The position numbers and the translations under genes were made by a program. From the NCBI RefSeq assembly GCF_000186865.1, contig NW_008705573.1, positions 610,983 to 674,982 of the forward strand: 64,000 nucleotides of DNA. The letters run 5' to 3'. Positions 54,565-63,784 of the stretch are shown piece after piece. Within the stretch, counting starts at the first letter, position 1; each line of letters starts with the position of its first letter. This DNA comes from Aureococcus anophagefferens. Lineage: Eukaryota; Sar; Pelagophyceae; Pelagomonadales; Pelagomonadaceae. The notes beneath the pieces are model-generated. The model did not search any database. It saw nothing but the letters and a program-made list of their open reading frames with translations, and was not told the DNA's origin.

Positions 54565-55146
54565 TTAGTCGCCGAGGCACACGCCCTTCCGGTAGGCGCG
54601 GTAGTACGTCTGCGCCTCGGACGCGTCCCGGTCGCAGCCCTGGCCCTCGTCGAGCATGTCCGCGAGGTTCGCCTGCGCCTTGACGTCGCCGGCGTGGACC
54701 GCCTTGCGGTACCAGCGGAAGGCCTCGTCGTAGTTGACGTCGCCGCCGACGCCCCGCAGGTAGCAGCCAGCGACGTAGCGCATGGCCGTCGGGTCGCCCA
54801 TCATCGCGGCCTTGAGGAAGCAGCGCCGCGCGGCCCTGTCGTCCCGCTCCTTGCCCCGCCCCGTCTCGTAGGCGCAGCCCAGGAGGCGCACGCTCTTCGC
54901 GTCCTTGGCGTCCGCGGCCCAGTGCTCCGCCGCCGTCTCCTCGGTCCAGACCTTGTCCTTCTTCGCGCCCATGAGCCAGGACGTCAGGGCGATGGCGAGC
55001 TGGTTCTTGATGGCCATCTTCTTCGTGTTCCGGAGTTCGATGGCGAGGTCCTTCGTCGCCTGCATGCCCAGCTCCGCCGTGAGCTGCGACATGGCGCCGC
55101 CGACGTTCCCGATGCCCTCCTCGGGGCGCTCCCTCCGCGGTGCCAT
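54565..55146 (-). CDS. Sel1-repeat protein
   Basis: About 193 aa from ATG 55146 (MAPRRERPEEGIGNVGGAMS). An N-terminal helical region (ELGMQATKDLAIELRNTKKM) precedes at least three Sel1 units: AKSVRLLGCAYETGRGKERD, DPTAMRYVAGCYLRGVGGDV and VKAQANLADMLDEGQGCDRD. Soluble adaptor or scaffold; partner unknown. An upstream Met (55266) would overlap the divergent gene, so I rejected it. The CGGGCAGCCCG palindrome lies 32 bp upstream. A second Sel1-repeat gene is at 12280. Confidence 0.75.
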   Translation of the reverse strand: MAPRRERPEEGIGNVGGAMSQLTAELGMQATKDLAIELRNTKKMAIKNQLAIALTSWLMGAKKDKVWTEETAAEHWAADAKDAKSVRLLGCAYETGRGKERDDRAARRCFLKAAMMGDPTAMRYVAGCYLRGVGGDVNYDEAFRWYRKAVHAGDVKAQANLADMLDEGQGCDRDASEAQTYYRAYRKGVCLGD

Positions 55147-55177
55147 CGTCCCGTGATTGTCCAAAGACAACGGACCT

Positions 55178-55188
55178 CGGGCAGCCCG
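55178..55188. promoter_or_regulatory. CGGGCAGCCCG palindrome
   Basis: 11-bp palindrome in the 95-bp space between divergent ATGs (55146 minus, 55242 plus). A second copy, GGCTGCCCA at 55234-55242, abuts the plus-strand ATG. Confidence 0.5.
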
Positions 55189-55241
55189 GCAACATGAACC
55201 CGTTGCCCTGGCATCAAAGCCACACATCTCGCAGGCTGCCC

Positions 55242-56529
55242 ATGATGGAGCCGCCCTCGGCGCCACCGGCCTACGACGCGCCCCCTCCCGTGCCGCCGGC
55301 CTACGATGCGAACCCCCTGGTGCCGACCATGTCCATCGGCGACGCGCCGCAGGCCACGGTCGTCGCCATCCACGGCAACCCGGAGGCGGCGACCATCGCC
55401 GCGGGCATGCCCGTCGTCGTCGGCGTCGCGGACATCGCGGACGTCGGCGCCGCCGACGAGCCGCCCGTCGCCGTCGTGACGGCGTGCACGACGACCACGG
55501 GCGCCTACTACACGCCGGAGCAGCTCGCGATCATGAACGAGTGGGCGCCGCCCGCGGACCGCCCCAACGTCGAGGACGGCCCCATCGTGCTCGCGCCCGT
55601 CGTCGGCGTCGAGCCGCCGGCGGTGCCCGCGGGCGTCGTCGTCGGCGTCGAGCCGGCGGGCCTCGCGCCGCAGCTCACGGCCGCGGCGCCCTTCGTGACG
55701 GCGAGCGGCGTGCCGATGGTGCCGCCCGCCGCCGCGCGGTCGCCCGCGGAGACGCACTCCGACGGCTGGCAGGGCGTCAAGTCCTGCGACGAATGTTTGG
55801 ACACCGTCGACGCGCTCCTCCTCTTCCTCCAGACTGCACAACACGCGTCCCCAGGTGGGCGTGAACGTCGAGGGCTACCACATGGAGAAGCGGACGCGCA
55901 CGGTCCGCGATTCCGAGGGCCGCGAGCGCCGCGAGACCTACGAGGTCAAGGTCACGGACTTCGAGTACACGGTGGACGTGACGAACTTCTGCTTCCCCAT
56001 GGGCTACATCCAGTCCGACGAGGCCGCGGCGGGCAAGGACCTCGACGGCGACGGCGTCGTCGAGTCCGTGGCCGACATCTGCGACGGCTACCTCAAGGAC
56101 GAGAACCTGCTGGCGACGCTGGTCATGGAGAAGCGCATCAAGGGCTTCAACTTCGACGAGCTGTGCCACTACGTGCGGCGCCACATCCGCTACCTCGGCT
56201 GGAACCGGCGGCTCAGCGTCTCGACGTCCGTGAACAACCGCATCGTCCGCGTCTACAAGGAGAACGCGTGCTCGTCGCTCTGGGAGAACATGTGCTGCTT
56301 CGTGCTCATGCACGTGACCATTCTGCCCTGCATGTTCTTCCGCTGCTACCGCGACTGCGGCGGGCACCGCGCCACGGGCATCTCGTCCATCTTCCGCATG
56401 TCCAACGGCGTCACCGACTACGAGCCGCTCCAGGTCTTCGACGTCGTCCGCCCCGCGCTCTGGTGCACGGGCTGGCGCAACGCGCACTTCGCGCAGATGC
56501 TCCTGCACCAGCAGGTGCGCTGGAGCTAG
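55242..56529 (+). CDS. Conserved protist membrane-associated protein, unknown function, with apparent frameshift
   Basis: The start at 55242 (MMEPPSAPPAYDAPPPVPPA) directly follows a GGCTGCCC motif. The N-half has two PPAYDA-type motifs (possible WW or ALIX ligands) and a Val/Ala-rich region. The C-half reads YHMEKRTRTVRDSEGRERRE, VTNFCFPMGYIQSDEAAAGK, FDELCHYVRRHIRYLGWNRR and hydrophobic CCFVLMHVTILPCMFFRC. The frames meet at TTCCTCCAGACT-G-CACAAC: removing one G gives FLQTHNTRPQVGVNVEGYH, which reads through smoothly. A one-base insertion in the assembly or a real +1 shift are both possible. The family is widespread in protists as I recall, without known function. Confidence 0.6.
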
Positions 56530-56731
56530 GGGACCCGCGGCGGGGCCGACGTTCACGGCCGCGCGCCGCCCTGTGTAACTAGGGCGAGCCACGGGCAAAG
56601 CTTCGCGGCTTCGCAAAGTACTTCGCAACTTGAAGGTCAACTTGAAGGGCAATCACCCGCAGCTCTTATCTCGAGCTGCGCCGCCTGCTGCGCCGCTCAG
56701 CCGCAGTGCTGTGCTGACGCTCTGCCCATCG

Positions 56732-57283
56732 ATGCGCCTCCTGCTCGCGCCGCTGCTGTGGTGCAGCAGCCATGCCCTCGTGGCACCGCGAACGACGCTG
56801 CCAAAGCAGCGACTGCTCGGAGACGCCGTCGCCAAGATCGGGAGCTGCGACGAGCTCGACGCGCTCGTCGCCGAGCACGCCGGCTCCAAGAGCATCGTCG
56901 TCGACTTCAGCAACACGTTCTGCGGGCCCTGCAAGATCATGTATCCCAAGTTCGAGGCGCTGAGCGAGCGGTTCGCGGCCGGCGCGCTCTTCTATTCCTG
57001 CTCGCTCGACGAGAGCGCGGAGGCGTCGACGCTGGGGAAGCGCGAAGCGGTGCAGATCGTGCCCTCGTTTATCATCTGGAAGGACGGCGCGCGCCTCGAG
57101 GCCGTCGAGGGCCTCAAACCCGATCTCCTCGTCGCGGCCGTGAGCCGCGCGGCGGAGACGTCGTTCTGGGCCGCGCCGCTGGGCCGGGCCCGGCGCAAGG
57201 TCGCCAAGTTCGGCCTGCTCGGCGCGTTCCGGAAGCTGCTCCGCAACGGCCGGCGCCGGCTCGTCCGGGCGTTCCGCCGCTAG
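56732..57283 (+). CDS. Plastid-targeted thioredoxin
   Basis: 183 aa. Leader MRLLLAPLLWCSSHALVAPR (signal peptide running into ALVAP). The thioredoxin fold has the redox pair CGPC in FSNTFCGPCKIMYPKFEALS, with the cis-Pro in AVQIVPSFIIWKDGARLEAV. It reduces disulfides in target proteins, probably in the plastid stroma. The basic C-terminal tail (FRKLLRNGRRRLVRAFRR) is an unusual extension. Upstream the DNA carries a doubled CAACTTGAAGG sequence near 56626. The Trp usual before CGPC (WCGPC) is Phe-Cys here (FCGPC). Confidence 0.85.
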   Translation: MRLLLAPLLWCSSHALVAPRTTLPKQRLLGDAVAKIGSCDELDALVAEHAGSKSIVVDFSNTFCGPCKIMYPKFEALSERFAAGALFYSCSLDESAEASTLGKREAVQIVPSFIIWKDGARLEAVEGLKPDLLVAAVSRAAETSFWAAPLGRARRKVAKFGLLGAFRKLLRNGRRRLVRAFRR

Positions 57284-57322
57284 TTTTCTCCTCGTCGCTC
57301 GTTCGAACCTTACGTACTCCCG

Positions 57323-57982
57323 CTAGAGCGCGCCGCAGTCGACGATCTTGACGGCCTTGGACGTCATGCCGTTCGCGGAGCCCACGTCAGTCATCTTCGC
57401 GACGGTGTCGCCCCCGGCCGTGATCTTGCCGAAGACGACGTGCTTGCCGTTGAGCCAGGGCGTGTCGTCGACGCAGATGAAGAATTGCGAGCCGTTGGAG
57501 TTCGGGCCCGCGTTCGCCATGGACAGCGTGCCGAAGCCGTTGTGCACGAGGTCGAAGTTCTCGTCGTCGAACTTGCCGCCCCAGATGGACTTGCCGCCGC
57601 GGCCGTCGCCGGACGTGAAGTCGCCGCCCTGGCACATGAAGCCGGGGATGATGCGATGGAACTTGCTGCCCTTGTAGCCGAAGCCGGGCTCGCCGGTGCA
57701 GAGCTTCTTGAAGTTCTCGACGGTCTTTGGCACCGTCGACCCGTAGAGGCCGAACTCGACGCGCTCGGCCGCGCCGTCGCCGATGGAGATGTCGAAGAAC
57801 ACCGTGTCCGTGACCTCGGCGTCCTTCTGCCCGAAGACGCCGTCGAGCAGGCCGCCGATCATCTTCAGGTTCTGCGACGGCGGCGAGCGGCGCGCCGTCG
57901 GCGCCGGCAGGCCCCGGCGCTTCGACGCGAAGGCATCGGTCCGGGCGGCGGCGACGAGGAGGAGCGCGATCGCGGACTTCAT
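57323..57982 (-). CDS. Plastid-targeted cyclophilin (peptidyl-prolyl isomerase)
   Basis: 219 aa from ATG 57982. Leader [20 protein letters not shown] has an AFAS plastid motif. Cyclophilin core: [80 protein letters not shown] and [20 protein letters not shown]. The active-site Arg ([15 protein letters not shown]) and the Trp ([12 protein letters not shown]) that binds cyclosporin are present. It speeds proline isomerisation and folding, likely in stroma. Longer upstream Met codons exist but would bury the leader. Confidence 0.93.
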   Translation of the reverse strand: MKSAIALLLVAAARTDAFASKRRGLPAPTARRSPPSQNLKMIGGLLDGVFGQKDAEVTDTVFFDISIGDGAAERVEFGLYGSTVPKTVENFKKLCTGEPGFGYKGSKFHRIIPGFMCQGGDFTSGDGRGGKSIWGGKFDDENFDLVHNGFGTLSMANAGPNSNGSQFFICVDDTPWLNGKHVVFGKITAGGDTVAKMTDVGSANGMTSKAVKIVDCGAL

Positions 57983-58247
57983 CGTGCAGCGGTGTCGAGA
58001 GCTTGCGGCGGCGAGCGCGACGTCGAGAGCACCGGCGGCGGGCAGCGAGAGACACAGCGAGAACAGCGTTCGAGAGCACCGGCGGCAAGAGCTCAACCAC
58101 TCGAGCTCGATGCTAGCACGAGCGCCGCTCGCCGAGGTCGGCGATGAACGGTGCCGTGCCGTTCGACACAACTCGGCACCGACTTGCCCAGACGCAGCCC
58201 CGCGCCTCGAGCGTCGATCCTGCGAACAAAGGCAGCCCCCGAACGAC

Positions 58248-59228
58248 ATGAGCTCGTGGCGCGAGGCGGCGGGGCGGGAGGGCGACGACGCCTACAAGTT
58301 CGGCGACCTGTCGCGCAGCCTCCTGCGCAAGACGTCGGCCATCGCCCAGGCGACGAAGGAGACGGGCTCGCGCGCCGTCCAGCGGGCGTCGGACACCTTC
58401 AGCCACGAGGACCGGCCGGCGTCGACGCTGACCTGGAAGGAGTCCGCGGGCCGCGACGACGGCGACGACGCCTACGCGTTCGGCGACCTGTCGCGGACGG
58501 TCGTCAAGAAAATCGGCGGCGGAGAGGCCGCGCGCGCGAGCCGCCTCGACGCGATCTTCGCCGCGGGCCGCGACACGGACGCCGTGCGCCGCGCCATCGG
58601 CGGCTGCCTCGCCGCCGAGGCGCCCGCGGCCTTCATCGCCGCGACGCTCCGGCGGCGGGCCGTGCTCCGGACCGTCGTCGACTGCGCCGCCGCGGCTTCG
58701 CTGACGCTCGTCGCCGCGCGCGTGCTCGCGGAGCGCGACGACGCCGCCGCGGCCGTCGACGCCGTCGACGCCGACGCCCTGCGCCTGGCCACGACGTTGG
58801 CCGCGGCGGCCTGCGCGGGCACGGCCGCGCGCGTCGCCCCGCGGCGCGCGTGCCCGCTCGACTGGCTCCGCGCGCGCGCGGACGCCGGGTCGTCGTGGGT
58901 GCTCCCGGACACCGAGTCGGCCGCCGAGTCGCACGCGCCGGCGAAGATCGACGCGCTGGTCGTGCCCCGGAAGGACGCGCTCGAGCTCGTGAAGCTGTGC
59001 GTCGACCGCGACCTGCTTGCGAAGGGCGCCGTCGTCGTCTTCGCGCTCGACGACGCGCGGCCCGGGGAGTACGAGGCGCTCGTCGACAAGCTGGGCCTCC
59101 ACCTCGCCTTCGACGACGAGACGCTCGAGGCGGCGAACTACGACGACCGCGACGCGAGCGCGCCCGCGGAGACCGTCTCCCTCCGCGCCGCGTCCTACCG
59201 CGGCAAGCGGTCCGACTCCTACGCGTGA
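58248..59228 (+). CDS. Protein with duplicated DAYxFGDLSR motif, two membrane spans
   Basis: 326 aa. Two near-identical N-terminal units, [20 protein letters not shown] and [20 protein letters not shown] (continuing RTVVKK), occupy residues 4-85 and resemble the YxFGDxTR motif found in many algal proteins (memory, unverified). Two hydrophobic helices follow ([18 protein letters not shown] and [18 protein letters not shown]), then a C-terminal domain ([40 protein letters not shown]). Possibly membrane-associated; function unknown. A GGCAGCCCC motif lies 9 bp before the ATG. Confidence 0.55.
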   Translation: MSSWREAAGREGDDAYKFGDLSRSLLRKTSAIAQATKETGSRAVQRASDTFSHEDRPASTLTWKESAGRDDGDDAYAFGDLSRTVVKKIGGGEAARASRLDAIFAAGRDTDAVRRAIGGCLAAEAPAAFIAATLRRRAVLRTVVDCAAAASLTLVAARVLAERDDAAAAVDAVDADALRLATTLAAAACAGTAARVAPRRACPLDWLRARADAGSSWVLPDTESAAESHAPAKIDALVVPRKDALELVKLCVDRDLLAKGAVVVFALDDARPGEYEALVDKLGLHLAFDDETLEAANYDDRDASAPAETVSLRAASYRGKRSDSYA

Positions 59229-59262
59229 GCTTTTTTTTGGCGCGGCCCTTTGTACAAACATC

Positions 59263-60204
59263 TTACAGTTCTAAATGGAAATGGGAGTCGGTGGCTACCC
59301 ACGTGCCCTCCGGTCGTTTGCCGGACGCGAGGTCGCGGCGCAGCTCGTCGGCGAGGACCAGCGCGTCGGCGCACGCGTCGTCGTCGTCGGCGCAGTCGCG
59401 CCGGAGGCGATCGAGCGCCGGGGGGATGTGCGTGCGACGGCAGCCCGCGGCGTCGCCGTCGAGGAAGCCCGCGGCTAAAGCGATCTTCAGCGCCTGGAGC
59501 GCTTTGTCCGCGAAGCTCCCCTCGAGGGCGGCGCTGGCGGCGTAGCACAGCCGCGGACCCGCCTCTCGCGTCGCGTTCGGCCAGAGCGGGCTCGGCGGCC
59601 TCGCGTCGTGCTTCAGGCCGTCGTACTCGGTCCTCCCGCTGGCCTCGGCGCGGCGCGCGGCTAGAAATTCGTGGAGCAGATCCGCCGCCAGCACCAGCGC
59701 TTTGCGCGCGACTTTCGGCGGTCCCGCGAGCGCCGCAAGCACGGCCTCCGCGTGCGATCGCTCGGAGTACAATCTCCATTGAGCTTCGGGGCAGCAGCGC
59801 AGCAGCGCCGACGCGGCGAAGAGCGCCTTCGCGCGGGCCGCGTCGTCCGCGTCGCCTCCGACGACGTCCATGAGCGGCGCGAGCGCGCCCAACGCGCGGA
59901 GCTGCAGCTCGCGCTGATTCGCCGCGGCGGTGCCGACGACCCAGGCCGCCGCGGACCGCAGGCGCGGCTCCGCGAGACACTCGATGGCCACGTCGAAGTC
60001 CATGCGTCGCGCGTCGTCGACGTCCTCGACCTTCTCCTGGAGCTCGAGCAGCGACTCAAGCCGCGCCTCCGAGGACTGCGTCGCGTCGCCGGCGACGGCC
60101 AGCAGCCGAGCAATCGGATCGCGTTCTGTTGCGGACGTGCTGTTGAGCCAGTCGACTGCCTGGCATTGCAGCGCGAGCGCGAGGAGCACGACTCGTGATG
60201 GCAT
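59263..60204 (-). CDS. SIL1: SIL1/HspBP1-like ER nucleotide exchange factor
   Basis: 313 aa with signal peptide MPSRVVLLALALQCQAVDWL. The armadillo-like region of HspBP1/Fes1/SIL1 is visible: SEARLESLLELQEKVEDVDD, RLRSAAAWVVGTAAANQREL, LRALGALAPLMDVVGGDADD. SIL1 releases ADP from BiP in the ER lumen, helping its folding cycle. The C-terminus ends SHFHLEL; HLEL resembles a KDEL-type retention signal and would suit an ER-resident protein. N-glycosylation sequon NSTS near residue 21. I am confident of the superfamily, less of the precise ortholog. Confidence 0.75.
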   Translation of the reverse strand: MPSRVVLLALALQCQAVDWLNSTSATERDPIARLLAVAGDATQSSEARLESLLELQEKVEDVDDARRMDFDVAIECLAEPRLRSAAAWVVGTAAANQRELQLRALGALAPLMDVVGGDADDAARAKALFAASALLRCCPEAQWRLYSERSHAEAVLAALAGPPKVARKALVLAADLLHEFLAARRAEASGRTEYDGLKHDARPPSPLWPNATREAGPRLCYAASAALEGSFADKALQALKIALAAGFLDGDAAGCRRTHIPPALDRLRRDCADDDDACADALVLADELRRDLASGKRPEGTWVATDSHFHLEL

Positions 60205-60288
60205 TAGCTGGCAGTGGAGCTCATGAGATGAGCCTATGCCGGCGCCGCAGGAGATCTCCAGGCATCAACACTGCTGCGGCGGAGCTCA

Positions 60289-60297
60289 TTTATAAAC
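60289..60297 (+). promoter_or_regulatory. TATA-like box
   Basis: TTTATAAAC in otherwise GC-rich DNA, 87 bp upstream of the ATG at 60384. It may serve the SET gene; a GGCTGCCCC motif follows at 60350-60358. Confidence 0.3.
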
Positions 60298-60383
60298 GAG
60301 GCGAGCCAAGCCGAGCGTCAACATCGGCATCAACATTTGATGCAACATTGGCTGCCCCGACTCGCGATGGGCGACCTCCTACC

Positions 60384-61115
60384 ATGATCGTGTGCTGCAT
60401 CGACACGAACCGCGCGCACGTCGTCCCCGGCGCCGCGACCGCGCCGCTGGAGACGCTCGCCGAGTCCGCCGACGAGGTCTGCGACGCGAGCCGCGCCCGC
60501 ATCGACGACGCGGCCCTGGCCTTCGAGGACGAGGCCGGCTGCGTGCTGCGCGGCGCCGCGGCCATGGCGGCGCTCGAGCGGCGCTGCCGGTTCCGCTACG
60601 TCGAGACGCTCGCCTTCCTGCACGAGCGGCACCTGCGCCAGCGGCACCTGCTGCTCACGCCGGCCGCGCCGTCGCCCGAGGCGCTCTTCGGCGGCGACTT
60701 CGATGCGACGCCCGCGCTCGTCGTGCGGCCGACGCCGCCCCTGGGGCTCGGCGTCTTCGCCGGCGAGGCCATCGCGCCGGGCGCGCTCGTCGCCGAGTAC
60801 GCGGCCGTCGCGCGGCCGCCGGACGGCGGCACGGCGCGCGCCTTCGACGGCTACGGCCTCCACTACGGCGAGAGCCTCGGCGGCGAGAGCCTGGACCTGA
60901 GCGCGCTCCACTACGGCAACGTCGGGCGCTTCTTCAACCACGACGCCGAGCTCCAGAACGCGGACCTCGTCGGGTGCGCCGCGGACGGCGGGCTCTTCCG
61001 CGTCGTCGTCGTGAGCCTCCGCGCGATCCCCGAGGGCGACCAGGTCCTCGTCGACTACGGCCGGGCCTACTGGGCGGGCGCGCCCTTCGACCCCGTGCCC
61101 GCGGTCGTGCGATAA
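60384..61115 (+). CDS. SET-domain protein
   Basis: About 243 aa from ATG 60384 (MIVCCIDTNRAHVVPGA). Residues ~115-240 form a compact SET domain: LGLGVFAGEAIAPGALVAEY (start strand), HYGNVGRFFNHDAELQNADL (the NHxxxxN-type cofactor pocket) and AIPEGDQVLVDYGRAYWAG (catalytic Tyr in DYG). It should methylate lysines. An N-terminal helical region (LERRCRFRYVETLAFLHERH) is unassigned. No pre-SET Cys cluster is seen. An upstream Met at 60195 overlaps the divergent SIL1-like gene and was rejected. Stop 11 bp from that of the convergent neighbour. Confidence 0.8.
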   Translation: MIVCCIDTNRAHVVPGAATAPLETLAESADEVCDASRARIDDAALAFEDEAGCVLRGAAAMAALERRCRFRYVETLAFLHERHLRQRHLLLTPAAPSPEALFGGDFDATPALVVRPTPPLGLGVFAGEAIAPGALVAEYAAVARPPDGGTARAFDGYGLHYGESLGGESLDLSALHYGNVGRFFNHDAELQNADLVGCAADGGLFRVVVVSLRAIPEGDQVLVDYGRAYWAGAPFDPVPAVVR

Positions 61116-61126
61116 GCGCCTTACTA

Positions 61127-63784
61127 CTAGCTCGGCTCGTCGTCGCCGTCCGCCGCGCGCGGCGCGTCGTCGTGGCCGCCGCCGTCCGCGGGCGCGGCGA
61201 GCTTCGGCGCGTTGCGCGCGCGGCCCGCCGCCGAGTCCTCGTCCGGGAGCGTCGACTTGACGCCGCCGAGGAGCTCCGTGCGCTTGGGCTTGTCGTAGGC
61301 CGGGTCCGCGAGGGCTTTTTGGGCCCGCGAGGCCGCGAGCGCGAGCGCGTCGACGAAATTCGGGAGGATGTCGGAGAAGAGCCGCTCGGAGATGAGCAGC
61401 ACGGTGTCGAGCGTGCGCAGGAGCAGGTCGCCGGCCGTCGGCTCCTCGTCGACGGCCTCGGTCGCCGCGTCCGCGGCCTCGATGACGAGGCCGTCGCCGC
61501 CGTCGAGCCGCGCCGCCGACGCCTCCGCGCCGGGCACGGCCGCGCCGGACTCGTCGAGCACGGCCCCGGGCGCCTCGGCCGCCGCGCCGGGGCCCGCGGC
61601 GTCGTCGTCGACGACGACGACGACGCTCTCGGCGACGACGGTCTCCAGGTCGTCCTCGAAGTCGTCGTCGTCGTCGTCGTCGTCGACGGCCGCGAGGATC
61701 TCGTCGAGGCTCGGGATCGCCTCGTCGTCGACCTCGACGGTCGGCGCGGCGGCGACGGCCTCGGCCTTGCGCCGCGCGGCGGCCTCGAGCGCGTCGACGG
61801 CCGCCGCGGCCGCGTCCGCCGGCGGCGCGCGCGCGGCCCGCGCGGCCGCGTCCTCCGGCACGGCCGCCTGGCGCGCCGCCGCCGCGAGCCGCGCCTGCTC
61901 GACGATGCGCGCCGCCTCCTCCTCGCGCCGCGCGTTCTCCGCGCGCGCGAGCGCGTCCTCCTCGGCACGCTTCCGCTCCGCCTCCGCTATCGCGCGCGCG
62001 GCCTCGGCCTCGGCCTCGGCGGCGGCGCGCGCCGCCGCTTCCTCTTCGGCGACGCGCGCCGCCTCGGCCTCCGCCTCCGCGGCGACGCGCGCCGCCTCCG
62101 CCTCCGCGGCGACGCGCGCGGCCTCGGCCTCCGCGACGACGCGCGCGGCCTCGGCCTCGGCCTCGGCCTCGGCCGCCGCCCGCGCCTCGTCCTCGGCGGC
62201 CCGCGCGGCCGCCTCCGCCGCGAGGCGCGCGTTCTCCTCGTCGACGAGCGCCCGCTCCTCCGGCGACAGGGGCCGCTCCGTGACGCCCTCGGCCGCGAGG
62301 GCCGCGTCGAGCGCCGCCTCCTTGGCGAGTCGCTCCTCGACGTCGAGAATGCTCCGGAGCGCGGCCGCGAAGCGCTCGGCCCGCTCCGGCGTCACGATGG
62401 GCACGACCTCGGCGAAGGCCGACGCGATGGCGAGGCGCCGCAGCCGCAGGACCTCGGCCGCGTCCGCGTTGAACGTGGCCGCGAACGTCATCTCCCGATC
62501 GCCCAGAAACGCCGCCACGCTCGCGAGCTGGGCGCCCAGGGTCGCGGCGCGCTCGTCGTCGTCGACGGCGAGCCAGTCGGCCGCCGCGGCGTCGAGCGCC
62601 GCGGCGGCCGCCTCGACCGCGGCCCTGACCTTCGGCCGCAAATTCGACGGCGCCTCCGGCGCGACGACGACCTCCTCCTCGACGACGACCTCCGCCTCGA
62701 CGACCTCCTCCGCCTCCTCGACGACGACCGCCGTGGGATCCACGCCCGCGCGCCGCTCCCGCGTCGCGCGCTCGCCGTCCTCGGGCGTGTAGGCCCGGAG
62801 CTCCGAGGCCGCGCCTTTCAAGGCGTCGAGGAACGACCCCGCGGCCGACGGCGCGGCGTCCTCGGCGGCGTCGTCGACGGCGTCCGCGACGGCGGCGGCG
62901 GGCAGCGCCGTCGCCCTGGGCAGCGCCGCCCGGGGCGCCGGCGGCGCGTCGTCCTTTTGCGGCAAGGCCCGAAGCACGGACTCGCCGCTCACCAATCTTC
63001 TCCGCTCGCGCGACACGTCGTCGAGCTTGGGCGCGATGGCCGGGAAGGCGTCGGCGACGCGGTCCCCCGGCCGCCGCTCCCGCGCCTCGCGCTTCGCCTC
63101 GTAGACGACGTCGGCCACCGAGCTCTGCATCTTGAGCAGCTTCACGGGCCCGGGCGCGGCCTTGCCCCGCTTCTTCTCGACGGCCGCGAGGAGCTTCGCC
63201 TCGCGCGTCTCCGTCGGCGCGAGCTGCTTCAGGGCCCGCGGCTTCAACAAGCTCGTCGGGTCCACGCCCGCGGACAGGAGCGCGACGGCGTCGCCGAGGC
63301 TCACGTTCTTGGACGCGACGTCTTCGGCCGCCGCGAGCAGGCGGCTCGACTCGTAGGAGACGCGCCGCTTCGCGTACTCGACGACGGCCTGGACGATGGC
63401 CTTGCTCTTCGCGGCCTCCGTCTCGAACCAGATGCTCGCGGAGTCGAGCGCGACCTGCGCTTTCAGGAGCGCCGCGCTCACGGTGCGCAGCGTCGACGAC
63501 GCGTACGTGCCGTCGGCCGCCGCCCTGTAGGCGTCTTCATCAATACCAAAAGCCTTGAGCACGCGGGCGTCGACGGCGTCGTCCGGCGTCTCCGGCGCGT
63601 CGTCGTCGTCGGAGACCGAGGCGAAGGCCGACTCGACCACGGCGTCGACGACGGTCTTCGTCTCCGCGTCGACGACCGTGTCCTCGTCGACGGCGCGCGG
63701 GGGGCGCGCGACGCGCAGCGGCGGCGCGCGCGGCGCGAGGAACGCGGTCGACACGCACAGCAGTGCGAGGGGATGCGCACGCAT
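61127..63784 (-). CDS. Large plastid-targeted coiled-coil / single-alpha-helix protein
   Basis: 885 aa. Leader MRAHPLALLCVSTAFLAPRA has the STAFLAP plastid motif; the upstream Met (63850) was rejected. Residues ~25-300 are helical and charged (YAKRRVSYESSRLLAAAEDV). The centre has about 200 residues of Ala/Glu/Arg repeats such as EAEAARVAAEAEAARVAAEA with few heptad cores, typical of a long single helix or extended coiled coil. Acidic patches (AVDDDDDDDDFEDDLETVVA) and a helical C-terminus (LLLISERLF-like LRTLDTVLLISERLFSDIL) follow. Likely a structural spacer in stroma or on thylakoids; no known homolog named. Confidence 0.6.
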   Translation of the reverse strand: MRAHPLALLCVSTAFLAPRAPPLRVARPPRAVDEDTVVDAETKTVVDAVVESAFASVSDDDDAPETPDDAVDARVLKAFGIDEDAYRAAADGTYASSTLRTVSAALLKAQVALDSASIWFETEAAKSKAIVQAVVEYAKRRVSYESSRLLAAAEDVASKNVSLGDAVALLSAGVDPTSLLKPRALKQLAPTETREAKLLAAVEKKRGKAAPGPVKLLKMQSSVADVVYEAKREARERRPGDRVADAFPAIAPKLDDVSRERRRLVSGESVLRALPQKDDAPPAPRAALPRATALPAAAVADAVDDAAEDAAPSAAGSFLDALKGAASELRAYTPEDGERATRERRAGVDPTAVVVEEAEEVVEAEVVVEEEVVVAPEAPSNLRPKVRAAVEAAAAALDAAAADWLAVDDDERAATLGAQLASVAAFLGDREMTFAATFNADAAEVLRLRRLAIASAFAEVVPIVTPERAERFAAALRSILDVEERLAKEAALDAALAAEGVTERPLSPEERALVDEENARLAAEAAARAAEDEARAAAEAEAEAEAARVVAEAEAARVAAEAEAARVAAEAEAEAARVAEEEAAARAAAEAEAEAARAIAEAERKRAEEDALARAENARREEEAARIVEQARLAAAARQAAVPEDAAARAARAPPADAAAAAVDALEAAARRKAEAVAAAPTVEVDDEAIPSLDEILAAVDDDDDDDDFEDDLETVVAESVVVVVDDDAAGPGAAAEAPGAVLDESGAAVPGAEASAARLDGGDGLVIEAADAATEAVDEEPTAGDLLLRTLDTVLLISERLFSDILPNFVDALALAASRAQKALADPAYDKPKRTELLGGVKSTLPDEDSAAGRARNAPKLAAPADGGGHDDAPRAADGDDEPS

